Below are positions 25,168 through 34,010 of a DNA stretch of 64,000 nt, piece by piece. The notes beneath the pieces were generated by a model. The model saw only the letters and a list, made by a program, of their open reading frames with translations, was not told the DNA's origin and made no database searches. This DNA comes from Metabacillus niabensis. Its GTDB lineage: Bacteria; Bacillota; Bacilli; Bacillales; Bacillaceae. The stretch is taken from NCBI RefSeq assembly GCF_020524345.1, contig NZ_JAIVLH010000002.1:1-64000 (forward strand), written 5' to 3'. The position numbers and the translations under genes were made by a program. Position 1 is the first letter of the stretch. Every line of letters starts with the position of its first letter.

Positions 25168-26284
25168 TGTGAAATCAATTGAGGAAATTGACTGGAAAAC
25201 GAAAAAAGATGGTGAAATGATTAAGTATTACTTTGAACCTTTGATGAAAAATGGCAGTACATTTTATATGGAAAATGTCCAAACAGAACTCTTCCTTCTA
25301 GAAATAGATGATATATTGTTACCTTTGACTGTTAATAATAAAGAATTTAATAATGCCTATGTCACATCTCCTTTTACACATTATATTACTTATGCAAAAG
25401 AAGAGCTTTGGGAGCTGAAAAATCCTTTACTAGAAAAGGTATTCTCATCAATTATTGATATAATTGGTAAAATACTGAAGAAAAGCAATTTAAATAAAGT
25501 AGTGATCGTAAATAATTGGTTATTGTCAACAAATTTAATGGGTTCTATTTTAACGAAGGACCAACTTTTAAGGATCACAAATTATCTAGTGGCAACTTTT
25601 CCGCAACACACCATTCTGTTTCGTTCATTAACAGAAAATTTACATCGTCAGTTTCTTGATACAATGCATAATGTTGGATACCAAAATGTCATGTCTCGGG
25701 CCATTTACTTATTTAATCACACAACCAAATTAACAAAGAAGCATGAAAAGACACTTCAGCAGGACAAACGTTTATTTGAAAAATACCATTATTATGTTCG
25801 TAAACCTAAAATGGACGATATACCTAAAATAAAGGAATTGTACGATCAGTTATACATTAATAAATATTCCCGTCATAATCCACAATTTACAAAAGAGTTC
25901 TTTGAACAGGCCTTTCAGTTTGGTTTTTTACAATTTATGTTATTATGCCAGGGAGGTAAAGTAAAAGGAGTAATCGGATATTGGGTAAGGGAAGGTGTTC
26001 TTACAACACCCGTATTAGGATATAACACCAAAACAGATAAAAAAGAAGGTTTGTACCGAGTTTTATCATATATGATCACTGAGTGTGTCTTGCATAATAA
26101 ATATATTGGACATCGAAGTGCAGGTGCAGGAGAGTTTAAACATAACCGAGGCTCAGTTCAGCAGATAGAATATTCTTATTTTTATCAAAAGCACTTACCT
26201 GTACATAAAAGACTGTCATGGACTTTTCTTAAGGTAATCATGTCCTTATTCGTTGAGTCTCTTGCGAAGAAGAAGGGATTTTAA
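25154..26284 (+). CDS. GNAT-like acyltransferase (operon gene 6)
   Basis: The 376-residue protein appears to hold two acetyltransferase-type halves. The second (about residues 215-345) has PKMDDIPKIKELYDQLY, a beta-hairpin VKGVIGYWVREG and a possible acyl-CoA loop near GHRSAGAGEFKHNRG, which is rich in Gly but not canonical. It would acylate an amine or hydroxyl as the last pathway step. It overlaps gene 5 by 14 bases and ends the operon. The family assignment is tentative. Confidence 0.65.
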   Translation: MRLYDVKSIEEIDWKTKKDGEMIKYYFEPLMKNGSTFYMENVQTELFLLEIDDILLPLTVNNKEFNNAYVTSPFTHYITYAKEELWELKNPLLEKVFSSIIDIIGKILKKSNLNKVVIVNNWLLSTNLMGSILTKDQLLRITNYLVATFPQHTILFRSLTENLHRQFLDTMHNVGYQNVMSRAIYLFNHTTKLTKKHEKTLQQDKRLFEKYHYYVRKPKMDDIPKIKELYDQLYINKYSRHNPQFTKEFFEQAFQFGFLQFMLLCQGGKVKGVIGYWVREGVLTTPVLGYNTKTDKKEGLYRVLSYMITECVLHNKYIGHRSAGAGEFKHNRGSVQQIEYSYFYQKHLPVHKRLSWTFLKVIMSLFVESLAKKKGF

Positions 26285-26363
26285 CTAATATTACCATCGA
26301 AAGAATGAGTGTTTTTTTGTTACGATCTTTAGGATAACTTTGTTTTTCTAAGGAGTGAAATAT

Positions 26364-27536
26364 GTGAGGAAAAACATCATCATAATTCTAACGATCTTGA
26401 TCATATTTACAGGAGGCTTTTTCTTAGGCATCCTATATCAAAATAATAGTGAAAAGAAAACGAAATTTTCTATAGAAGTAACAAAAGCACCAAAGTCAGA
26501 AAAGAAACCTACGTTAAAGGAAGCACCCCAATATCAAGAAGAAAAGAAAAAAGTATTAATTGGTTATGTGCAGGACTTTAGAGATCCGTCCTCAATTGAC
26601 TATGGAGATCTTACACATGTGATTTTTTCCTTTGCACACCCTGCAAAGGATGGACGAGTCTTAATGAACGGAGAAACAGCTAAAACGAACTTAAAGACGA
26701 TGGTAAAAAAAGCACATGAACAAAAAACAAAAGTTTTATTAGCTGTCGGTGGCTGGTACCACATTGAAGGTGGAGAGTCATATGATTATTTTCGAGCAGC
26801 AATTTCAAACAGCACATCACGAACAAAATTAGTAGATGAACTTATTTCTCTAACAAAGACAGAAAACCTTGATGGAATAGACGTTGATTTTGAACATCCG
26901 AGATCGAATGAGGATGCAGAAAACTTGAATATATTCATTCAAGCACTAGATGAAAAGTTGTCTAAGCTTGATAAAGAATTATCGATCGCCGTATATTCAA
27001 AGATTCATAGTGTAACGGGCACAGAAATCCAATCGGTAGTGTTTAAACCGGAGATGTTCAACTATGTTGATTATGTGAATATTATGGCATATGACGGACA
27101 ATGGGACGGAGAATACAATGCCGCAAATTTATCTCCATATCCATTTGCTGAAGATATTGTAGCCTATTGGTCAACATTATTTGATAAACACAAATTATCA
27201 AAAGAAAAGTTGATCTTAGGTGTTCCTTTTTATGCACAACCGGAAGATGTCTCAATTAACCAAATGTCATATGGAGCCATTGTGGAAGCAAATCCGGAAA
27301 ACGCTCAACATGATACTGTAAAGATGCATGGCACAACTTACCACTATAACGGAATACAAACAATTAATAAGAAAACAGATCTAGCTCTTGATAATGGGTT
27401 TGGCGGGATGATGATATGGGAATTAGGTCATGATGCTAAAGGGAATTATAGTTTAACTAGTACCATTTCAAAAGAATTGGCTAAAGAGAATGAAAAAATG
27501 TCTGTTTTTGCAAAAGTGCATGAGGAATCAAAATAA
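26364..27536 (+). CDS. Membrane-anchored GH18 glycosidase (chitinase-like)
   Basis: This 390-residue protein has an N-terminal transmembrane anchor (residues 4-24), a charged linker (about 30-65) and a GH18 barrel with the intact catalytic motif LDGIDVDFEHP. Other GH18 landmarks are GYVQDFRD, LLAVGGW, NIMAYDG and GGMMIWELGHD. No LysM or chitin-binding module is present. It probably acts on GlcNAc-containing polymers at the cell surface. The GTG at 26364 was chosen because AAGGAG lies eight bases upstream; the frame could also start at a GTG at 26355, overlapping that site. Confidence 0.9.
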   Translation: MRKNIIIILTILIIFTGGFFLGILYQNNSEKKTKFSIEVTKAPKSEKKPTLKEAPQYQEEKKKVLIGYVQDFRDPSSIDYGDLTHVIFSFAHPAKDGRVLMNGETAKTNLKTMVKKAHEQKTKVLLAVGGWYHIEGGESYDYFRAAISNSTSRTKLVDELISLTKTENLDGIDVDFEHPRSNEDAENLNIFIQALDEKLSKLDKELSIAVYSKIHSVTGTEIQSVVFKPEMFNYVDYVNIMAYDGQWDGEYNAANLSPYPFAEDIVAYWSTLFDKHKLSKEKLILGVPFYAQPEDVSINQMSYGAIVEANPENAQHDTVKMHGTTYHYNGIQTINKKTDLALDNGFGGMMIWELGHDAKGNYSLTSTISKELAKENEKMSVFAKVHEESK

Positions 27537-27562
27537 TCTACATGGTGGACTAAAATAAAAAA

Positions 27563-27604
27563 GCAAAAAAAGATAATGGGTGCTTACTCATTATCTTTTT
27601 TTGC
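27563..27604. terminator. Bidirectional terminator
   Basis: A 16-bp perfect stem (GCAAAAAAAGATAATG with CATTATCTTTTTTTGC, 10-base loop) serves the GH18 gene and, overlapping its last codons, the minus-strand small gene. Confidence 0.9.
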
Positions 27605-27715
27605 TAATTCCTCTCTCATTCTTTCATCTTCCTCGATAACACATATTCGAGTAATTTGTTCATTGAGATAATGATTGAGATAATCCATCTCTTCCTCACA
27701 GTGTTCTTTTTTCAT
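27584..27715 (-). CDS. Tiny acidic protein, unknown
   Basis: This 43-residue protein has an ideal AAGGAGG site seven bases before its ATG. It is highly charged and helical (MKKEHCEEEMDYLNHYL; EEDERMREELAKK) with two Cys. I do not recognise it. Its 3' end lies inside the shared terminator hairpin. It is transcribed in the same direction as the FbpA-like gene at 27818, about 100 bases downstream of it, and may share its transcript. Confidence 0.65.
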   Translation of the reverse strand: MKKEHCEEEMDYLNHYLNEQITRICVIEEDERMREELAKKDNE

Positions 27716-27817
27716 TGATAAACCTCCTTGTCATGCTATTCTTATCGTTTGTATGAAAAGGAGGTGCTATACCCAAAAAATAATAGCCTTAATTATGGCC
27801 GGGACTTAATATATAAG

Positions 27818-27979
27818 TTAACATATATGCTCTATATCAGAATGTGTATAAAGAATCGTTTTAAGCTCATTTTCAGAAGCTTCATAAAATTGTCTTCCAT
27901 CAGGCATTTTAAATACATTATGGTCGATTAAGGCTGTAATCATTTCAGATTTGGATTTTTCTTTTGCAATTTCACACAT
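27818..27979 (-). CDS. FbpA-like small protein under CcpA-type promoter
   Basis: This 53-residue protein resembles the Fur-regulated basic protein FbpA domain: SEMITALIDHNVFKMPDGRQ, then FYEASENELKTIL (short helix, hairpin with a Gly-Arg-Gln turn, second helix). FbpA/B/C of B. subtilis work with the small RNA FsrA in iron sparing. This copy is acidic-neutral rather than basic and its promoter shows a cre site, not a Fur box, so the name is only a family guess. GAGGTG precedes the ATG. Confidence 0.6.
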   Translation of the reverse strand: MCEIAKEKSKSEMITALIDHNVFKMPDGRQFYEASENELKTILYTHSDIEHIC

Positions 27980-27996
27980 TTAAATCACCTCATATT

Positions 27997-28044
27997 TGAA
28001 AGCGTTTACAAATATATAATATATAAATTTTGTCCTCATGTCAA
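27997..28044 (-). promoter_or_regulatory. Sigma-A promoter with perfect cre site
   Basis: On the minus strand TTGACA (28039-28044), 17 bases and TATTAT (28016-28021) form a near-consensus promoter. TGAAAGCGTTTACA at 27997-28010 on the plus strand matches all positions of the cre consensus and would cover the transcription start, so CcpA should repress. Confidence 0.8.
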
Positions 28045-28143
28045 CTCTCTTTAGTCTATTTTTTCTTTACTTTAAAGCCCGATTCAATGTACATTTTTTA
28101 TAGTGTAATTGAGAAAAATGAAGGTAAAGGAGGGAAATCCTAA

Positions 28144-28935
28144 TTGAAACGGAAGTTTTGGGTTTTTACTGTTATTATATGTAGTTGTTTAATGATTTTT
28201 CTGTTACTATTTTCAGATGATTCGGTTGCTATGATGAAAAAAAGAGACAAAGATTCAATTCATATTTATCTTATTGGAGATTCGACAGTTTCCACTTATA
28301 AACCAAAGGTAGCACCTAGAATGGGCTGGGGACAAAAATTAAACAATTTTTTTCATGAACGGGTTGTTGTTCACAATGCTTCCATCCCAGGAAGAAGCTC
28401 AAAAAGCTTTTATGAAGAGGGTAGATTTCAAAAGGTAAAAAGAGAGATAAGGCAAGGCGATTATTTATTCATACAATTTGGCCATAATGATGCAAAAAAG
28501 GCAGATGCCAAGCGATACACAGATCCATTTACAACTTATAAAACGTATTTAAAAAAATACATTGTCGAAGCAAGGGAAAAAGGAGCAATTCCTATACTCG
28601 TTACTCCAGTTGAAAGAAGAAATTTTTCAAAGCAGGGGAACATTATAGATTCACATGGAAATTATCCTAGTGCCATGAAGCAATTAGCTGTTGAAGAAAA
28701 TGTGGAACTAATAGATTTAACAACTAAAAGCAAGGAGCTATTTAACAAAACTGGACCGGAAAAAACGAAAAAACTATTTTTGTGGTTGGAACCATTTGAA
28801 TATAAACATTTTCCAGAAGGAAAAAAAGATAATACACATTTACAAGAACAAGGAGCATATACGATCGCTTCACTGGTTGTTGAAGGATTGGTAGAAATCA
28901 ATTCACCTCTTAAAGAATATGTAAAACAAGATTAA
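28144..28935 (+). CDS. Secreted/anchored SGNH esterase (rhamnogalacturonan acetylesterase-like)
   Basis: The 263-residue protein has an N-terminal signal or anchor (residues 5-23) and a SGNH hydrolase domain with all four blocks: GDSTVSTY (Ser), the Gly in ASIPGRSSKSF, FGHND (Asn), and DNTHLQEQGA (Asp-His). The order matches the YesT/RhgT rhamnogalacturonan acetylesterase group. It probably removes acetyl groups from pectin-like or other polysaccharides outside the cell. The TTG start is preceded by AAAGGAGG. Confidence 0.85.
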   Translation: MKRKFWVFTVIICSCLMIFLLLFSDDSVAMMKKRDKDSIHIYLIGDSTVSTYKPKVAPRMGWGQKLNNFFHERVVVHNASIPGRSSKSFYEEGRFQKVKREIRQGDYLFIQFGHNDAKKADAKRYTDPFTTYKTYLKKYIVEAREKGAIPILVTPVERRNFSKQGNIIDSHGNYPSAMKQLAVEENVELIDLTTKSKELFNKTGPEKTKKLFLWLEPFEYKHFPEGKKDNTHLQEQGAYTIASLVVEGLVEINSPLKEYVKQD

Positions 28936-28943
28936 AGTCATTC

Positions 28944-28975
28944 AGAGTCTGTCATAAAAGACAGGCTCTTTGTGT
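28944..28975 (+). terminator. Terminator after SGNH esterase
   Basis: AGAGTCTGTC pairs with GACAGGCTCT (one G-U), followed by TTTGTG. Confidence 0.7.
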
Positions 28976-29046
28976 TCGTCGATAAAAATGTTCTAGTCAT
29001 ACAGAGGAATTTTTATCTTTTGCTTGAAATACATATATAAGGTTTG

Positions 29047-29060
29047 TGTAAACGTTTACT
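29047..29060. promoter_or_regulatory. cre site (CcpA) upstream of acyl-CoA synthetase
   Basis: TGTAAACGTTTACT differs from the cre consensus only at the last base and lies 24 bases before the start codon, where bound CcpA would block transcription. Confidence 0.7.
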
Positions 29061-29083
29061 TTATAGATGGAGGTTGAGAGAAT

Positions 29084-30646
29084 ATGTATGTTACAATCGG
29101 TGAGCTATTTGAACAAACGGTAAGTAAATATAAGAATAAAGAAGCTATAGTAGACAAGACAAGAGGAGTACGAAGTACATTTGAAGAATGGAATATTGAA
29201 GTCAATCAACTTGCACATGCCATGTTAGCTTCCGGTGTCAGAAAGGGGGACAGGGTGTCTACATTGTTATTTAACTGTTTTGAATTGGGAACAGCGTACT
29301 TTGCTGCAGCAAAAATAGGAGCGATTATTAATCCGATTAACTTTCGTTTAAAGCCTGATGAAATTTCGTATATATTAATGGATGCTGCCCCAAAAATCGT
29401 GATCTATGAGAAAGAATTAGAAGAACAAATCACGAAAATACACGATCGATTTCCAACGATACTGTTTTGGAGCATCGATGAGACAACTTCACCTTATTCT
29501 TCTTCTTATCAAGACATCATCAAGTATTCTCCTACAACAAATCCAAATTTTGAAATTAGTGAAAATGATACGTATGCTATTATGTACACTAGTGGTACAA
29601 CCGGACGACCAAAGGGGGTTATGCACCGCCACCGGGATATGATTGAACAAAGTTTAATTTGCATCAATGCGCTGCAAATTAATTCAAAGGATATCGGATT
29701 AGTAACAGCGCCGATGTTCCATTGCGCAGAGCTGCATTGCAGCTTTTTACCGCGGGTACATTCAGGTGCTAAAAATGTCATCCTGCACCATTTCGATGCT
29801 GAACAGGCATTACAAACAATCGAGAATGAAAAAATCACGATGCTTTTTGCTGCTCCTACAATGTGGAATATGCTTCTTCAAGAAGAATTGGAGAAATATG
29901 AATTGTCTTCACTTCAAGTAGGTTTGTATGGCGCAGCTCCAATGGCTCCGGTATTGGTCAAGGCTTGTAAAGAAAAATTAGGAATCGAACTTGTTCAAGC
30001 ATACGGGATGACAGAAATGGGACCTGCTATTGCATTTTTAGAAACTGATGAGCAATTAGCTAAAGCAGGATCTGCTGGAAGAGCTTGTTTTAATCATGAG
30101 ATTAGGGTAGTCAAACCAAATGAGGAAGGACCATCAGATCCAGATGACATTCTTCCTCCTGGAGAAATTGGAGAAATCATTGTAAAGGGTCCTTGTATGA
30201 TGATCGGGTATTATAATAGAGAAGAAGCTACTGAGGAAGCGATGTACAAAGGATGGTATCACTCAGGTGATTTAGGTTTTTTCGACGAGGACGGCTATTT
30301 GTATGTGGCAGATCGAGTAGACGACATGGTTATTAGTGGTGGGGAAAACGTATATCCAAGGGAAGTGGAAGATGCCTTATATGAGCATAAAGGAATTCTA
30401 GATGTGGCCGTTTTAGGTGAACCTGATGAGTTTTGGGGAGAAAGAGTAATTGCTGTTGTTGTAAAAAAAGATCAGCAGATTACAGGGGAGCTGCTTGATC
30501 AATTCTTAAAGCATTCAGATAAGCTTGCGCCATTTAAAAGACCGAGAAGATATATTTTTGTTAACGAGCTCCCTCGAAATGCGAGCGGAAAAATTCAAAA
30601 GTATTTATTAAGAGAAACAATGTCTCAAGATAAGTTTCAGTTTTAG
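29084..30646 (+). CDS. Acyl-CoA synthetase (fatty-acid-CoA ligase family)
   Basis: This 520-residue ANL-superfamily ligase has the ATP loop YTSGTTGRPKGV, the A5 motif YGMTEMGPA, the hinge region YHSGDLGFFDEDGYL, DRVDDMVISGGENVYP and the catalytic Lys in NASGKIQK. It converts a medium- or long-chain fatty acid to acyl-CoA through an acyl-AMP. A near-perfect cre site just upstream fits the known CcpA repression of fatty-acid breakdown. GGAGG precedes the ATG. The chain-length preference cannot be read. Confidence 0.92.
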   Translation: MYVTIGELFEQTVSKYKNKEAIVDKTRGVRSTFEEWNIEVNQLAHAMLASGVRKGDRVSTLLFNCFELGTAYFAAAKIGAIINPINFRLKPDEISYILMDAAPKIVIYEKELEEQITKIHDRFPTILFWSIDETTSPYSSSYQDIIKYSPTTNPNFEISENDTYAIMYTSGTTGRPKGVMHRHRDMIEQSLICINALQINSKDIGLVTAPMFHCAELHCSFLPRVHSGAKNVILHHFDAEQALQTIENEKITMLFAAPTMWNMLLQEELEKYELSSLQVGLYGAAPMAPVLVKACKEKLGIELVQAYGMTEMGPAIAFLETDEQLAKAGSAGRACFNHEIRVVKPNEEGPSDPDDILPPGEIGEIIVKGPCMMIGYYNREEATEEAMYKGWYHSGDLGFFDEDGYLYVADRVDDMVISGGENVYPREVEDALYEHKGILDVAVLGEPDEFWGERVIAVVVKKDQQITGELLDQFLKHSDKLAPFKRPRRYIFVNELPRNASGKIQKYLLRETMSQDKFQF

Positions 30647-30664
30647 TTATATAAGAGTAATGTT

Positions 30665-30694
30665 AGGCAGTTCTGAAAAGGTCTGCCTCTTTTC
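30665..30694 (+). terminator. Terminator after acyl-CoA synthetase
   Basis: AGGCAG pairs with CTGCCT around a 12-base loop, followed by CTTTT. Confidence 0.6.
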
Positions 30695-30802
30695 CATTTA
30701 CATAAGATTTTATGAAATCAGGTTGTTAATATGGTATAGTTATTTAGCTGTTGTTTGGAAAAACTAACAATTAGTATGAATAGAAAGAAGATGTGATAAA
30801 CC

Positions 30803-32104
30803 TTGGCTGATTTCTTACAATTAGGAATACGAAAAGAAATTAATTATACATTAAAATCATTAGGACTTACACAACCGACACCAATTCAGGAACAAACGAT
30901 TCCGAAGATTATAGAAGGTAAAGATGTTATCGCACAAGCTCAAACTGGGACAGGAAAGACCCTTGCTTTTGTCCTTCCAATTATTGAAAAAATTAATACG
31001 AAAAATGACGAAGTACAAGCCCTTATTTTAACTCCAACAAGGGAATTAGCTCAGCAAATTTCTAAAGAAATAAAACGGATGATTGAAAATGTGGAAGGAC
31101 TCAACGTTTTGGCTGTTTATGGTGGTCAGGATGTTGAACATCAGCTGAAGAAATTAAAAGGAGCTCAACATATCGTTGTAGCAACACCAGGTCGGTTATT
31201 AGACCATATTCGCCGTGCAACGATTGATTTATCAACTGTCCAAATGCTTGTATTAGATGAAGCGGATCAAATGTTACATATGGGATTTCTTCCTGAAGTC
31301 GAGGACATTATTTATGAAACACTCTCAACAAGACAAACGATGTTATTCTCTGCAACAATGCCAAGCGAAATCAAATCTCTTGCAAAAAAATATATGATAG
31401 AACCTTTAAACATACAAGTACAGGCAAAGAGAATAACAGTTGATGAAATAAAGCAAATAGCAGTTGAAACTACTGACCGGAGAAAACAAGCTACATTGCT
31501 GCATTTATTACAAGAGCATCGTCCCTTTTTAGCGATTATCTTTTGTCGGACAAAAATTCGTGCCAAAAAACTGCAAGAGGCATTACTTGCTAATGGCTAT
31601 GAATCAGATGAACTTCATGGTGATTTAACACAAGCAAAACGAGAAAAAGCGATGAAGAGATTTCGTGAAGCCAAAATTCAATTTTTAGTTGCAACAGATG
31701 TAGCAGCAAGAGGACTTGATGTAGAAGGTGTTACACACGTTTATAATTTTGATATTCCTCATGACGTTGAGAGCTATGTCCACAGAATCGGCCGGACTGG
31801 TCGTGCAGGCGGAACAGGTGTTGCCTATACATTAGTTGCTCCGAAGGATATGGACTTTTTACGTATGATTGAAAAAGGAATTCATCTACACTTGGAAAAA
31901 CAAGTGATAAAAGGAATTAGTGTTCCCGATCGGGAGGATTATGAACAAGAGAGAAAAGAGCAGGTGAAAAAGGCAAAGCGGCCAAATGAGCGTGGAGGTA
32001 GAGTGAAAAGAGAAAACAGATCTGACAATGGTAAAAGAAAAGAGGAAAATCAACAAAATCATCAAAGACCAGTGTCAAGAAATCGCCGATCAAAAAGGAG
32101 ATAA
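30803..32104 (+). CDS. DEAD-box RNA helicase
   Basis: The 433-residue helicase has every family motif: the Q motif ([10 protein letters not shown]), [28 protein letters not shown] at about residue 151, [21 protein letters not shown] and [10 protein letters not shown]. The last 55 or so residues are a very basic, disordered tail (RRSKRR at the end) for RNA binding. It may act in mRNA turnover, ribosome assembly or cold adaptation; which Bacillus paralogue it corresponds to is unclear. It starts at TTG with a weak ribosome-binding site. Confidence 0.93.
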   Translation: MADFLQLGIRKEINYTLKSLGLTQPTPIQEQTIPKIIEGKDVIAQAQTGTGKTLAFVLPIIEKINTKNDEVQALILTPTRELAQQISKEIKRMIENVEGLNVLAVYGGQDVEHQLKKLKGAQHIVVATPGRLLDHIRRATIDLSTVQMLVLDEADQMLHMGFLPEVEDIIYETLSTRQTMLFSATMPSEIKSLAKKYMIEPLNIQVQAKRITVDEIKQIAVETTDRRKQATLLHLLQEHRPFLAIIFCRTKIRAKKLQEALLANGYESDELHGDLTQAKREKAMKRFREAKIQFLVATDVAARGLDVEGVTHVYNFDIPHDVESYVHRIGRTGRAGGTGVAYTLVAPKDMDFLRMIEKGIHLHLEKQVIKGISVPDREDYEQERKEQVKKAKRPNERGGRVKRENRSDNGKRKEENQQNHQRPVSRNRRSKRR

Positions 32105-32105
32105 T

Positions 32106-32141
32106 AAGTAACGGGTACCAAATGATACCCGTTACTTTTAG
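32106..32141. terminator. Bidirectional terminator
   Basis: AAGTAACGGGTA pairs with TACCCGTTACTT (12 bp), between the helicase and the converging small gene. Confidence 0.85.
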
Positions 32142-32267
32142 TTATTTATTTAAATCCTTCTTTGTGATCTCACTTCTAATTGAAAGATCCTTCGAAAATT
32201 CAGCATCTTGTTTTTTGTTATTTGGATATTTGTTTTTTCGTTCACGATTATCATTACGGTTTGTCAT
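32142..32267 (-). CDS. Small hydrophilic protein, unknown
   Basis: This 41-residue protein has GAGGAGG at good spacing before its ATG. It is very polar (MTNRNDNRERKNKYPNNKKQ, ending in ITKKDLNK) and probably unstructured. The composition is like small Bacillus proteins of the spore or sporulation type, but I do not recognise it. Confidence 0.65.
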   Translation of the reverse strand: MTNRNDNRERKNKYPNNKKQDAEFSKDLSIRSEITKKDLNK

Positions 32268-32411
32268 TTTATGTCCTCCTCTTATACTTTTCAATACCTA
32301 TTATGCTCGTTGGCTAGGCTATTTATCATTTCGAAATGAATTTTCTTTTGCATACCTATGTTTTATTTGAGAATAATATCAGGGGAATGTTTTACATAAG
32401 GAGAAGAATAA

Positions 32412-32915
32412 ATGGATCAAAAATTATTTTCCATCATCAATGGATTTGCAGGAAGAAATCTTTTCTTAGATCGACTCATGGTATTTGCATCAAATGAATT
32501 ACGCTACTTGTTTATTTTTGTTCTCGTCTTACAATTCGGTACGAAACACTCAAATAAAAAGATTGCAATTGAATCTATCATTTCAGTAATGGTGACATTA
32601 GGTCTCAAAAAGCTCATTAATTATATTAAGTACCGTCCCAGACCTTATCTTACTCGCAATGCGAATGTCTTGTTATCATCTTTGCAAGACTCTTCTTATT
32701 TAAGCAAACATACACTCTTGGCATTTGCAGTATCAACAACAGCCTATTTGTATAACAAAGCTTTGGGCAAATTTTTATTTATTTCCTCTTTCTTCATCGG
32801 TTTATCTCGTGTATGGGCAGGAGTACATTATCCATACGATATTATAAGAAGTTCAATACTTGGAAGTATAGCTAGCCTGTTTGTAAATAAATTAAATATA
32901 ATGATACGCAGATAA
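32412..32915 (+). CDS. PAP2-family membrane phosphatase (undecaprenyl pyrophosphatase-like)
   Basis: This 167-residue membrane protein of the type-2 phosphatidic acid phosphatase superfamily resembles BcrC/YwoA, which recycle undecaprenyl pyrophosphate. Motif 1 (KYIKYRPRP) and motif 3 (SRVWAGVHYPYDI) are canonical. Motif 2 reads YLSKHT instead of the usual FPSDHT or PSGH, keeping the catalytic His but losing the Pro. AAGGAG precedes the ATG. It is at the border of the spore-surface island and may serve lipid-linked glycan or wall synthesis. Confidence 0.85.
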   Translation: MDQKLFSIINGFAGRNLFLDRLMVFASNELRYLFIFVLVLQFGTKHSNKKIAIESIISVMVTLGLKKLINYIKYRPRPYLTRNANVLLSSLQDSSYLSKHTLLAFAVSTTAYLYNKALGKFLFISSFFIGLSRVWAGVHYPYDIIRSSILGSIASLFVNKLNIMIRR

Positions 32916-32921
32916 TTTTGT

Positions 32922-34010
32922 TCAATCAATCTGATTCATCAAATAATTCGCATATTCAATTGGTGTATCATGTATTTTCTCCCAAAATGGCAGGTAATCC
33001 TTTTTTTTTCTAAATGCACCATATTGACCTCTTAAGTTGCATTCAATGAAATATGGAGTACCATTTTCAGTAATACCAACGTCTAATCCTAAATCTGCTA
33101 TGTGAGGCCAATTCTTTTCAAGTGCTTTTGCTATATCAACACCAAGTGTGTTGATATTTTTTTGGATATCTTGAATTGAGATTTCTCTGTGTGTAAAGTA
33201 GTCCTGAAGTAATCCAATTTCTCCTCCTCTTGCCACATTTGTAATGACATGACCTTCTGGTGCTAATTTTGCAACAATTCCGCTGGTGATCCATTTACCT
33301 ATACCATCTTTTTGAACGACAACTCTTAAATCAAATGGTCTGTTTTGAAAAGTAGCTAAAGGTATTCTTTCTTGGATAATAAAAGGATGTTGTTTAAACA
33401 GCCTTTTTACCCTATTAATCTCAACCGAATTAAATAAACTTTTTTCCCAGCTTTTTTTTGTCGTATGCTTTTTATAAAAGTACCAATCACCGTCCACTTC
33501 TTTTTGTATATTCATGATTCCTTTCCCGATACTGCTGTAACAAGGTTTTACAAAAAAATTCTCCATATGCTGTAAAGCTTTTTCTAAGTTTTTGCCGTTG
33601 CCTTTTAAAGTAGTTGGAAGGTAACGGATAAGATGTTCTTCTTTTTCTAATAATTGGTGAACAAAATATTTACTATTCATTATTGGTATATAGTTAAATA
33701 CCTTCGAACCCGATTGAATAAAATGAAAAAGTGTTTGCCGTACTTTTTTGTTATTTAAATGAGCTCGATTATAAACAACTTTTGGTATAGGTATACTCTT
33801 TTCCTTGAACTTATTGCTTTCCGTATCTCTTAGTAAGGCACGGATATCATTGGTGTATAATGTGCAATCTGAACAAAGAAAACAAACGGAAAGGTGATAA
33901 AATTCTGCAGTAGATTCATATTGGGCATAGGATGGATGAAGAGAATATTCATTTTTCATTGATTCATAATGGTACTTAGGAATAAAAATACCTATCATTC
34001 TTCTATACAT
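32922..34010 (-). CDS. YheC/YheD-like spore-coat ATP-grasp protein, copy 1
   Basis: This protein of about 362 residues has an N-terminal alpha/beta domain (MIGIFIPKYHYES) and an ATP-grasp core: the ATP-lysine region FVKPCYSSIGKGI, IQERIPLATF, PFDLRVVVQK and the metal site DLGLDVG...YFIECNLRG. YheC and YheD of B. subtilis are spore-coat-associated ATP-grasp proteins; the superfamily makes amide or thioester bonds, but their substrate is unknown. The ATG at 34010 is preferred because GGAG precedes it; an ATG at 34025 has no ribosome-binding site. It belongs to the subgroup with copies 4, 7 and 8. Confidence 0.85.
   Translation of the reverse strand: MYRRMIGIFIPKYHYESMKNEYSLHPSYAQYESTAEFYHLSVCFLCSDCTLYTNDIRALLRDTESNKFKEKSIPIPKVVYNRAHLNNKKVRQTLFHFIQSGSKVFNYIPIMNSKYFVHQLLEKEEHLIRYLPTTLKGNGKNLEKALQHMENFFVKPCYSSIGKGIMNIQKEVDGDWYFYKKHTTKKSWEKSLFNSVEINRVKRLFKQHPFIIQERIPLATFQNRPFDLRVVVQKDGIGKWITSGIVAKLAPEGHVITNVARGGEIGLLQDYFTHREISIQDIQKNINTLGVDIAKALEKNWPHIADLGLDVGITENGTPYFIECNLRGQYGAFRKKKDYLPFWEKIHDTPIEYANYLMNQID

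Noticed and set aside
19006-26284. Reading the six-gene operon as plain fatty acid synthesis
   Set aside because: There is only one condensing enzyme with no carrier protein, dehydratase or enoyl reductase, and the ATP-grasp, adenylating and GNAT genes do not belong to that pathway.
27728-27931. A 67-codon plus-strand frame
   Set aside because: It is antisense to the FbpA-like gene, which has a clear promoter and ribosome-binding site.
32122-32370. An 82-codon plus-strand frame
   Set aside because: It is antisense to the 41-residue gene with a GAGGAGG start site and begins inside a terminator.
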